The notes under the pieces: model-generated
What the model saw: only the letters and a program-made list of their open reading frames with translations
Told to the model about the DNA's origin: nothing
Databases searched by the model: none
Translations under genes and position numbers: made by a program
Shown: in pieces, positions 19,309 to 26,883 of the stretch
How the letters are laid out: each line of letters begins with the position of its first letter
How positions within the stretch are numbered: position 1 is the stretch's first letter
NCBI GenBank assembly: GCA_000063505.1
Contig: CT971583.1
Coordinates: forward strand, 1-64,000
Source: Synechococcus sp. WH 7803
Lineage (GTDB): Bacteria > Cyanobacteriota > Cyanobacteriia > PCC-6307 > Cyanobiaceae
DNA: 64,000 bases
Reading direction: 5' to 3'

Positions 19309-20539
19309 TCTGATCGTTGTTGGTGGTGGTCCTGCCGGAACGATGGCAGCGATCACCGCTGCCGAGCAGGGTCTGGAGCTGGTTCTGGTGCTCGAAGGCA
19401 CCCCGGAGCCCCTGCAGAAGGTGCGCATCAGTGGGGGCGGTCGCTGCAATGTGACCCATGCCTGCTGGGATCCGCGCGAGTTGGCCAGCCACTACCCTCG
19501 TGGCAGCAGACCCTTGCGTGGTCCGTTCAGTCGCTTCGCCTGTGGTGATGCGATCGCCTGGTTTGATGAACGGGGTCTCACCCTGGTGGAGGAGCCCGAC
19601 GGACGCCTGTTCCCCCAGGAGAACCGATCGGAAGCGGTGATCCGCTGCCTGCAGCAGGCGGCCGCTGCTGCCGGGGTGCAATGGCAGATGCGGGCGATGG
19701 TGCAGCAGATCACGCTCCATCCTGAAGGTGGGTTTCTGGTGGAGGGTCGCGGCCTGGAGCAGCCCCTGCGAGCCCGCAGCGTGATGCTGGCCACCGGCGG
19801 TCATCCCAGTGGCCGCAAGTTGGCTGCAGCGCTGGGTCACCAGGTGGTGCCACCGGTGCCGTCGCTGTTCAGCCTCTCGCTGCAGGCCTGCGAGCTCAGC
19901 GCTTGCAGCGGCATCGCCCTCAACGATGTGGGCTTGGACCTGAAGCTGGGTGATCAGCGCTTTCGCCAGACCGGCCGGGTGCTGATCACCCACCGGGGTT
20001 TGAGTGGACCTGCCACCCTGCGGCTTTCGGCGTTTGCGGCCCGGGCTCTGCATCAGAGCCATTACAAGGGTGATCTGAAGGTGGATTGGAGTGCTGGGCT
20101 GGGCCGCTCCGGGGTGGAGCAGCGCTTGCAGCAGTGGCGCCGGGAGCAGGCCCGGCGCACTGTGTCAGCTGCCAAGCCTTTGGACCACCTGCCGCGTCGT
20201 CTGTGGCAGGTTTTTCTGGCATTGGCTGGGGTGGAGGCGGAGCGGCGCTGGGCAGATCTGCCGCTCAAGGCCGAGCGTCAGCTGCTGGAGATTCTCTGCG
20301 CGCAGCGTCTGGCGATCCAGGGACGTGGTCCCTTTGGAGAGGAGTTTGTAACGGCTGGCGGTGTGGATCTCGGTGAGGTGAATCTGGCCACGATGGAAAG
20401 CCGCCGCTGCCCTGGTTTGTATCTGGCTGGTGAGTTGTTGGATGTGGATGGAGTGACCGGCGGCTTTAATTTCCAGGCCTGCTGGAGCGGCGGCTGGCTG
20501 GCTGGGATGGCGATTGCGGCGGCCAGTCGATCTGAGTGA
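19229..20539 (+). CDS. BaiN/HI0933-family FAD-dependent oxidoreductase
   Basis: About 436 residues at the longest. A dinucleotide fold begins with LIVVGGGPAGTMAAI, followed by the family motif ISGGGRCNVTHA and the C-terminal GVTGGFNFQACWSGGW. These mark the HI0933/BaiN-like flavoproteins; the physiological substrate of most members is unknown. The ATG at 19229 overlaps msrB by 80 bases. A TTG at 19283 would cut the overlap to 26 bases and place the FAD motif near the N-terminus, which is more usual. Probably co-transcribed with msrB, suggesting but not proving a redox link. Confidence 0.88.
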   Translation: MCSMTAPGQPVSATATTALPCASSLLDLIVVGGGPAGTMAAITAAEQGLELVLVLEGTPEPLQKVRISGGGRCNVTHACWDPRELASHYPRGSRPLRGPFSRFACGDAIAWFDERGLTLVEEPDGRLFPQENRSEAVIRCLQQAAAAAGVQWQMRAMVQQITLHPEGGFLVEGRGLEQPLRARSVMLATGGHPSGRKLAAALGHQVVPPVPSLFSLSLQACELSACSGIALNDVGLDLKLGDQRFRQTGRVLITHRGLSGPATLRLSAFAARALHQSHYKGDLKVDWSAGLGRSGVEQRLQQWRREQARRTVSAAKPLDHLPRRLWQVFLALAGVEAERRWADLPLKAERQLLEILCAQRLAIQGRGPFGEEFVTAGGVDLGEVNLATMESRRCPGLYLAGELLDVDGVTGGFNFQACWSGGWLAGMAIAAASRSE

Positions 20540-20551
20540 GATGACTTCATC

Positions 20552-20579
20552 AAAGCCTCCCCATGGAGGAGGAGGCCTT
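20552..20579. terminator. Possible bidirectional terminator hairpin
   Basis: AAAGCCTCC and GGAGGCCTT flank CCATGGAGGA in the 62-base gap between two convergent genes. GCCTCC/GGAGGC can pair, with one bulge in the longer version. There is no strong U-run, so support is modest. Confidence 0.35.
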
Positions 20580-20601
20580 GAATGACCTAACCGAACACTG
20601 A

Positions 20602-23600
20602 TTAAGTTAGTAAATCTGTTGAATTAGGGGTGAGATTACCCATTCCTCCAATCACTTCGAGAGTGGTTTGGATGCCCAGTTCATTGAGTTGATCGCTTGA
20701 CAGGAAGGTGCTGTTTCCGACCTCATCAACAACAAAGAAATTATCAAGAGTCCATGTTCCATTTTCGGAAAACTGGTTAAAGACAGCTTGATCGTTGTAG
20801 GTGCCATTGAGGAAATCTCCTGTGACCGGATCTGTGAACCCACCACCACTGACAAATTGATTGCCACTAGGGCTTGTCCATCGCGCAAATGAAATACCGC
20901 CTCCATCCCCATTAGCAAATGTTCCATCGAATACACCACTGATGTCATCGCGGATGGCAGCTGTGACATCAACGGTGACATCACCATCTGAGAGATCAAT
21001 GTTGTAATCAGAAAGTGTGTAGGAGAGGAGGTCGGGCGGTGTGGTGTCCTCTATTCCTCCGCTGCTAAAAATATCCCCAAAGACTGTTTCCCAACCGTCT
21101 TGAGCGAGTTGATCAGCGGATTTCCAGCCGGTGCTTGAGGAGATCAGTCCGGTGTTGTCTGTGGTCCAGACAAGGAATTGATCGGCGCGTGCCGTGCCAT
21201 CAGCGCCCTCGAGGAGAACGTTGAACCCGGAGCCATCCGTGGCTTGAACCGCTTGTGTGGCATCCCAGTTGGGGATGCCGGTAGTGGAGAAGGAACGCGT
21301 GCTGCCATCGGAGCGTTCTTTGGTGATGGTGAGTGGATCACCGCCATTGAAGAGTGTGTAAACAGAACGGTTGTCCACCAGGCCGTTGGCGTCGTTATCG
21401 ACTGCGGTGGGAACACCTGTGATGCCGTCATTGTTGAAGTCGGTTGAGAAGGGAGCTTCCCAGCCGTCTTGAGCGAGTTGATCAGCGGATTTCCAGCCGG
21501 TGCTTGAGGAGATCAGTCCGGTGTTGTCCGTGGTCCAGACAAGGAATTGATCAGCGCGTGCCGTGCCATCAGCACCCTCGAGGAGAACGTTGAACCCGGA
21601 GCCATCCGTGGCTTGAACTGCTTGTGTGGCATCCCAGTTGGGGATGCCTGTTGTGGAGAAGGAACGCGTGCTGCCATCGGAGCGTTCTTTGGTGATGGTG
21701 AGTGGATCACCGCCATTGAAGAGTGTGTAAACAGAGCGGTTGTCCACCAGGCCGTTGGCGTCGTTATCGACTGCGGTGGGAACACCTGTGATGCCGTCGT
21801 TGTTGAAGTCGGTTGAGAAGGGAGCTTCCCAGCCGTCTTGAGCGAGTTGATCAGCGGATTTCCAGCCGGTGCTTGAGGAGATCAGTCCGGTGTTGTCCGT
21901 GGTCCAGACAAGGAATTGATCAGCGCGTGCCGTGCCATCAGCACCCTCGAGGAGAACGTTGAACCCGGAGCCATCCGTGGCTTGAACTGCTTGTGTGGCA
22001 TCCCAGTTGGGGATGCCTGTTGTGGAGAAGGAACGCGTGCTGCCATCGGAGCGTTCTTTGGTGATGGTGAGTGGATCACCGCCATTGAAGAGTGTGTAAA
22101 CAGAGCGGTTGTCCACCAGGCCGTTGGCGTCGTTATCGGTGCTGCCGCTTTCGGGATCATTGATGGCAATTGACAGTGCATTACCCACAGGTGTTGTGAG
22201 GCTGCTATCGCTGTAGAGCTGAATCTTCAGGGTTTCATTGCCTTCGGCTTGTTGATCATCGGCAATGGTGACGTCAAAGCTGAGTTGGCCATTGGCATCC
22301 ACCACTCCGCTGCCACTGAGGGAAGAGGGATCAAGATCGCTGGCTTCGATGCTGTCACCTGAGAACTGCCAATAGAGGGTTGTGCCTTCCTCAAGATTGG
22401 TGGTGTTGACAGTTGCCGTTAGCGAATTGCCCTCCTGCAGCGCCTGCGCGGTTGCTGTGAGGGCATAGTTTGGCTGTAATGCATCGCTTCGATCAATCAC
22501 AAACGTGGATTGAATATTGGAATCAATAAGGAACTGATCCCACTGTGCTCCTGAGCTGAAGTTAGATCTTGAAAAAGAGAAAGAGTTACTGGCTTGATCT
22601 CGGCCATAAATTTGCGTGAGTTTCCACTCGCCGCTGGCAGCGAAGGCATTAATCTCACGGCTTTCAGTTACTGTGCCTGAGAGGAGGGAGCCCTGGATAA
22701 AGTCGTCTCGGCCTAGGTCGAAGTAAATCTGTTGTCCGGTTTCAACCGATTCAAAAGTGAGAAACACATCATCAAGACCGGATCCTTGATCAGTGAAGTC
22801 AACGTTCACGGTGAGGGAGGCCCCACCGGGTTGTGAGGGATCGAGGCGATCTGAACTGAGGCTGAGACTGTTGATGATGAGTGTGGATGTATCAGCCTGG
22901 GGGTTATCAATTACAAACGTGGATTGAATATTGGAATCAATAAGGAACTGATCCCACTGTGCTCCTGAGCTGAAGTTAGATCTTGAAAAAGAGAAAGAGT
23001 TACTGGCTTGATCTCGGCCATAAATTTGCGTGAGTTTCCACTCGCCGCTGGCAGCGAAGGCATTAATCTCACGGCTTTCAGTTACTGTGCCTGAGAGGAG
23101 GGAGCCCTGGATAAAGTCGTCTCGGCCTAGGTCGAAGTAAATCTGTTGTCCGGTTTCAACCGATTCAAAAGTGAGAAACACATCATCAAGACCGGATCCT
23201 TGATCAGTGAAGTCAACGTTCACGGTGAGGGAGGCCCCACCGGGTTGTGAGGGATCGAGGCGATCTGAACTGAGGCTGAGACTGTTGATGATGAGTGTGG
23301 ATGTATCAGCCTGGGGGTTATCAATTACAAACGTGGATTGAATATTGGAATCAATAAGGAACTGATCCCACTGTGCTCCTGAGCTGAAGTTAGATCTTGA
23401 AAAAGAGAAAGAGTTACTGGCTTGATCTCGGCCATAAATTTGCGTGAGTTTCCACTCGCCGCTGGCAGCGAAGGCATCAATCTCACGGCTTTCAGCCACT
23501 GTGCCTGAGAGGAGGGAGCCCTGGATAAAGTCGTCTCGGCCTAGGTCGAAGTAAATCTGTTGTCCGGTTTCAACCGATTCAAAAGTGAGAAACACATCAT

Positions 23601-24168
23601 CAAGACCGGATCCTTGATCAGTGAAGTCAACGTTCACGGTGAGGAAGGCCCCACCGGGTTGTGAGGGATCGAGGCGATCTGAACTGAGGCTGAGACTGTT
23701 GATGATGGGTGTGGATGTGTCTTCAGGTCTAAGGGCTTCTTGAGTTGTGTTGTTCACAACAAATGAGAGAGCACTTTGGTCGATATTCAAGGCATCGAGC
23801 TGCTCAAACCAGATGGCGTCAGTGGGAAAATCATCGCGATAGAGGTCGAAGCCATTACCTGCTTGATCGCGTGTGCTCAGGGAGCTCAATGTCCATTGAC
23901 CGTTAGCAGTGAATTGATCGAGTTCCCTGCTGCTCTGAATCGTTCCAGCCAGAGCATTGCCATCAATGGCATCTCCTAGGCCGAAATACAGAGATACTCG
24001 TTGGTCACTGGTTGTCGATTGATAAGAGAGTATGATGTATTCCAGACCAGATAAATCAGAGAAGCTGATTGATCCCGCGAGGAACGCTCCTCCTGGTGCT
24101 GAAGGATCAAGATCGGTGGAGTTGAGAGAAGCGCTAGTAAGGGTTGGTGCCTGGACGTCGCTGGTCAA
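20602..24168 (-). CDS. Large tandem-repeat surface/secreted protein (Ig-like and Trp-rich repeats)
   Basis: A 1188-residue acidic protein with no signal peptide or membrane segment. In order: a divergent Ig-like beta unit (about 1-146), three near-identical 138-residue copies of it (about 147-560; each starts with INSLSLSSDRLDPSQPGG), a Calx-beta-like domain (about 561-677), three 123-residue copies (about 678-1034; NDANGLVDNRSVYTLFNGGD to DGWE) resembling the Trp-rich C-terminal domain of cyanobacterial proteins (PF07483-like), and a final Ig-like unit. I infer an extracellular or cell-surface protein, possibly type I secreted. Start is TTG 24168 after an in-frame stop, so it is uncertain. 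DNA is visibly more AT-rich than its neighbours. No secretion genes are nearby. Confidence 0.87.
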   Translation of the reverse strand: MTSDVQAPTLTSASLNSTDLDPSAPGGAFLAGSISFSDLSGLEYIILSYQSTTSDQRVSLYFGLGDAIDGNALAGTIQSSRELDQFTANGQWTLSSLSTRDQAGNGFDLYRDDFPTDAIWFEQLDALNIDQSALSFVVNNTTQEALRPEDTSTPIINSLSLSSDRLDPSQPGGAFLTVNVDFTDQGSGLDDVFLTFESVETGQQIYFDLGRDDFIQGSLLSGTVAESREIDAFAASGEWKLTQIYGRDQASNSFSFSRSNFSSGAQWDQFLIDSNIQSTFVIDNPQADTSTLIINSLSLSSDRLDPSQPGGASLTVNVDFTDQGSGLDDVFLTFESVETGQQIYFDLGRDDFIQGSLLSGTVTESREINAFAASGEWKLTQIYGRDQASNSFSFSRSNFSSGAQWDQFLIDSNIQSTFVIDNPQADTSTLIINSLSLSSDRLDPSQPGGASLTVNVDFTDQGSGLDDVFLTFESVETGQQIYFDLGRDDFIQGSLLSGTVTESREINAFAASGEWKLTQIYGRDQASNSFSFSRSNFSSGAQWDQFLIDSNIQSTFVIDRSDALQPNYALTATAQALQEGNSLTATVNTTNLEEGTTLYWQFSGDSIEASDLDPSSLSGSGVVDANGQLSFDVTIADDQQAEGNETLKIQLYSDSSLTTPVGNALSIAINDPESGSTDNDANGLVDNRSVYTLFNGGDPLTITKERSDGSTRSFSTTGIPNWDATQAVQATDGSGFNVLLEGADGTARADQFLVWTTDNTGLISSSTGWKSADQLAQDGWEAPFSTDFNNDGITGVPTAVDNDANGLVDNRSVYTLFNGGDPLTITKERSDGSTRSFSTTGIPNWDATQAVQATDGSGFNVLLEGADGTARADQFLVWTTDNTGLISSSTGWKSADQLAQDGWEAPFSTDFNNDGITGVPTAVDNDANGLVDNRSVYTLFNGGDPLTITKERSDGSTRSFSTTGIPNWDATQAVQATDGSGFNVLLEGADGTARADQFLVWTTDNTGLISSSTGWKSADQLAQDGWETVFGDIFSSGGIEDTTPPDLLSYTLSDYNIDLSDGDVTVDVTAAIRDDISGVFDGTFANGDGGGISFARWTSPSGNQFVSGGGFTDPVTGDFLNGTYNDQAVFNQFSENGTWTLDNFFVVDEVGNSTFLSSDQLNELGIQTTLEVIGGMGNLTPNSTDLLT
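21069..22137 (-). repeat. Three tandem 369-bp repeats (123-residue Trp-rich units)
   Basis: The same sequence recurs every 369 bases: for example, the stretch that includes GAGCGTTCTTTGGTGATGG is at about 21311, 21680 and 22049. The two upstream copies in the gene (about 21400-22137) are almost identical at DNA level; the C-terminal-most copy differs by several silent and few other bases and runs into the unique DGWETVFGDIF end. The period is a multiple of three, so copy number can change without frameshift. Confidence 0.9.
22488..23729 (-). repeat. Three tandem 414-bp repeats (138-residue Ig-like units)
   Basis: GTGTGGATGT recurs at 22881, 23295 and 23709, a period of 414 bases. The copies at about 22488-22901 and 22902-23315 look identical base for base. 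The copy at about 23316-23729 differs at a few sites (GAFLTV against GASLTV, AESREID against TESREIN). A more diverged fourth copy lies upstream at 23730-24168. This indicates recent duplication or gene conversion. Confidence 0.9.
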
Positions 24169-24250
24169 AATTAAGGCGTCTTAAAATAAATCTCGGTGAG
24201 ATTCGCGCGCACTTGCTTTCTGAGTCAACCCTTCAGCTGTAGGTGATTGA

Positions 24251-24278
24251 TATATATCTAGTAGCAACTTAAAGTCAA
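24251..24278 (-). promoter_or_regulatory. Candidate sigma-70-type promoter for the repeat protein
   Basis: On the minus strand, TTGACT (24278-24273) is followed after 16 bases by TATATA (24256-24251), about 80 bases upstream of the repeat-protein start. It lies in the 195-base AT-rich gap between pilC and the repeat gene, which holds no other gene I can see. Confidence 0.45.
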
Positions 24279-24363
24279 CTTTGTTGTTTCTGAAATTCGT
24301 CTGAGTATTGTCAGAAATTTTGCTGAGAGCAGCGTGCTTTGCGGGCTTGATTGCCTGCTGACG

Positions 24364-25794
24364 CTATTGAATCTGATCAAACACGGTGAACATCGGCAGG
24401 TACATCGCCAGCAGGATGGAGCCCACAATGCCGCCCACCACCACGATCATCGCGGGTTCAAGCATCGAGGTGAGCGCCTTCACGGATGCCGAAACCTCGT
24501 CTTCGTAGAAGTCGGCCACCTTGCTGAGCATCTGGTCCATCTCACCGGTTTCCTCGCCGATCGAGAGCATGCTCAAGGCCATCTCCGGCAGCACTTTCTG
24601 GCGGGTGAGCGCTGTGCTCAGCAGCACGCCTTCCTGCACCAGGCCGCGCGATTCCAGGATGGCGTCGGAAATGATGGAGTTGCCTGCGGTTTCGCTGGAG
24701 ATCTCAAGCGACATCAAGATCGGTACGCCAGCGCGGGTGAGTGAACTGAAAATCCGGCAGAACTGGGCGGTGGCGGTTTTCATGATCAAGTCGCCAAACA
24801 GCGGAACTTTGAGCATCAGGCGATCAATCACCCGGCGGCCCTTGTGGGTGGCGTAGTAGCGGCTGAACAGCCAGATCCCCACCAGCAGCACTCCAGCGAA
24901 GACGAGTGCTGCCGAAGAGCGCAGCAGTTTGCTCAGGTCCACCATCAGCTGCGTGAACAAGGGCAGTTCGGCCCCCAGGTCTTCGAAGATCCCCGCAAAG
25001 GTGGGAATCAGAAAGATGGTCATTCCCAGGAACACCAGAATCGCGATCACCAGAACGGCCACTGGGTAGCCCAGGGCTCCTTTGATCTGGTTCTGCAAGC
25101 GGGCGTTGTCTTCCAGAAGTTTGGCCAGGCGCTTGAGTGATTCATCGAGCACGCCGCCCGCCTCGCCGGCGTCCACCATGGCCACGGTGAGTTGATCAAA
25201 CACCTTCGGCCACTGGCGCATGGCAGCTCCCATGGCTGTGCCCTGGTTCACTTCCAATCCCACGGCGGTGAGCGCCTTCTTGAACATCGGCAGCTTCTGC
25301 TGGGTGGCCATCAGATCGAGGCTGCGCACGATCGGTACGCCGGCATCCACCAGCGCGGCCAGCTTGCTGGCCCACACCGCTTTGTCTTTCACGCCAGGGG
25401 GCTTTTGCAGTGCTTCCTCGAGGGTTTGAAGAAATCCGGATCGGTTGCTTGGTTTGCTTTCGTTGGCGTTGCTGTCTTTACCGGTTGGGTTGATGGCTAA
25501 GGCGATTGATTCTGCGCGTAGGCCAGAACGTCTGAGTTGTTTTTTGGCAGCGGCAGGATTGGGTGCATCGATGGTTACGGTGCGCTTCTTGCCTTTCACC
25601 GTGATGCAGTGAGCCTCGAAGCGCTGGGTGCGTGGTGCTTGTGCCGGTTTTTTGTCGTTATGGATTTCAACTTGAATGGGTTTTAAGCCACGTCGTCTCA
25701 GATTCTGTTTTGCTGTTGATTCATCCTTGGCATCAAGAATTCTGCTTGCTCTTTGGCCTTCTTGATTAATATAAACAGCTCGATACTTCGTCAT
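24364..25794 (-). CDS. pilC: Type IV pilus inner-membrane platform protein PilC
   Basis: PilC is the inner-membrane platform on which the PilB and PilT motors act. Two GspF/T2SSF domains are visible: the first with KDKAVWASKLAALVDAGVPI, the second with FCRIFSSLTRAGVPILMSLE. Hydrophobic segments lie near residues 240-270, 290-310 and at the C-terminus (MIVVVGGIVGSILLAMYLPM). The ATG at 25794 is preferred over the open frame to 26064, which overlaps pilT. At 476 residues it is longer than the usual 400-410, because the N-terminal beta-alpha-beta module occurs twice (residues about 4-44 and 59-99). Last gene of pilB-pilT-pilC. Confidence 0.94.
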   Translation of the reverse strand: MTKYRAVYINQEGQRASRILDAKDESTAKQNLRRRGLKPIQVEIHNDKKPAQAPRTQRFEAHCITVKGKKRTVTIDAPNPAAAKKQLRRSGLRAESIALAINPTGKDSNANESKPSNRSGFLQTLEEALQKPPGVKDKAVWASKLAALVDAGVPIVRSLDLMATQQKLPMFKKALTAVGLEVNQGTAMGAAMRQWPKVFDQLTVAMVDAGEAGGVLDESLKRLAKLLEDNARLQNQIKGALGYPVAVLVIAILVFLGMTIFLIPTFAGIFEDLGAELPLFTQLMVDLSKLLRSSAALVFAGVLLVGIWLFSRYYATHKGRRVIDRLMLKVPLFGDLIMKTATAQFCRIFSSLTRAGVPILMSLEISSETAGNSIISDAILESRGLVQEGVLLSTALTRQKVLPEMALSMLSIGEETGEMDQMLSKVADFYEDEVSASVKALTSMLEPAMIVVVGGIVGSILLAMYLPMFTVFDQIQ

Positions 25795-25799
25795 GGTTG

Positions 25800-26873
25800 T
25801 CACCCGCTGATTAATCGTTCGAGCTCTCCAGGTTTGGAAGCTTTGCTCATGACTTCTGGTTGCGAAATTTGTTTGGTCTTCACGAGATCTGCCAGCGCCT
25901 TCTCCAGGGTCTGCATGCCCAGTTCGCCACCGGTTTGAATTTGTGAATACAGCTGGGCAGTTTTTCCTTCGCGGATGAGATTGGCGATGGCCGGTGTGTT
26001 GATCATGATTTCCTGCGCCATCACCCGACCGAATTGCCCAGGCGCCGGGTTGCTGCGGCGGCACAGGGTCTGGGAGAACACCGCCACCAAGCTCCCTGAG
26101 AGTTGCACGCGGATCTGGGTTTGTTGCGCGGGGGGGAACACATCCACCATGCGGTCCACGGTTTGGGCCGCTGAGCTGGTGTGCAGGGTGCCGAACACCA
26201 GGTGCCCGGTTTCAGCAGCGCTGATCGCCAGCTGGATGGTTTCCAGATCGCGCATTTCTCCCACCAGGATCACGTCGGGGTCTTCCCTGAGAGCTGCTCG
26301 CAGTGCATTGGCGAAACTGCGGGTGTCTTCATTGAGCTGGCGTTGGTGCACCAGGCTCTGATCGCTTTTGTAAACGAATTCGATCGGATCTTCGATCGTG
26401 AGGATGTGCTCGGCGCGGCTGTGATTGATGTGATCCAGCAGGGCCGCGAGCGTGGTGGTTTTGCCTGACCCAGTCGGGCCGGTCACGAGCACCAATCCCC
26501 GGGGTCGTTTGCTGGTTTCCACCACCACGGGGGGCAGATTCAGCAGCTCGATGCTGGGGATTTTGCTGCCAAGAGCTCGCAGACAGGCCGCGTAGCTGCC
26601 CTTCTGGCGGTACACGTTCACCCGGAAGCGGGCCACGCCTTTGAGTCCATAGGCACAGTCGAGCTCCCAGGTTTGCTCGAGCGTTTTGCGCTGGCTGTTG
26701 TTGAGCATGGAAAAGATCAGCCGGTTGCAGCTTTCCTCCATCAGGGGCTCGTCGCGCATGGGCCGCAACTGGCCGCTGAAGCGGCCGTAAGGGGGTTGAC
26801 CGCTGGCGATGTGCAGGTCGCTACCGCCCGCTTCCACCAGCTCCTGCATCAGGTCTTCGATCATCACTTCCAT
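25800..26873 (-). CDS. pilT: Type IV pilus retraction ATPase PilT
   Basis: PilT powers pilus retraction, needed for twitching and often DNA uptake. Walker A GPTGSGKTTTLAALLDH, ILTIEDPIEFVY, the Walker B region DPDVILVGEMRDLETIQ and GHLVFGTLHTSSAAQTVDR are family hallmarks. The ATG at 26873 (MEVMIEDLMQELVEAGGSDLH) gives 357 residues, normal for PilT; the frame upstream overlaps pilB. It starts 10 bases after the pilB stop and ends 5 bases before pilC, so the three are one operon. Confidence 0.96.
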   Translation of the reverse strand: MEVMIEDLMQELVEAGGSDLHIASGQPPYGRFSGQLRPMRDEPLMEESCNRLIFSMLNNSQRKTLEQTWELDCAYGLKGVARFRVNVYRQKGSYAACLRALGSKIPSIELLNLPPVVVETSKRPRGLVLVTGPTGSGKTTTLAALLDHINHSRAEHILTIEDPIEFVYKSDQSLVHQRQLNEDTRSFANALRAALREDPDVILVGEMRDLETIQLAISAAETGHLVFGTLHTSSAAQTVDRMVDVFPPAQQTQIRVQLSGSLVAVFSQTLCRRSNPAPGQFGRVMAQEIMINTPAIANLIREGKTAQLYSQIQTGGELGMQTLEKALADLVKTKQISQPEVMSKASKPGELERLISG

Positions 26874-26883
26874 GACGCAGCCC

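Noticed and set aside
20602-24168. Tandem repeats that could be a CRISPR array or mobile element
   Set aside because: The units are 369 and 414 bases, in frame, and encode folded domains; no spacers, terminal inverted repeats or transposase.
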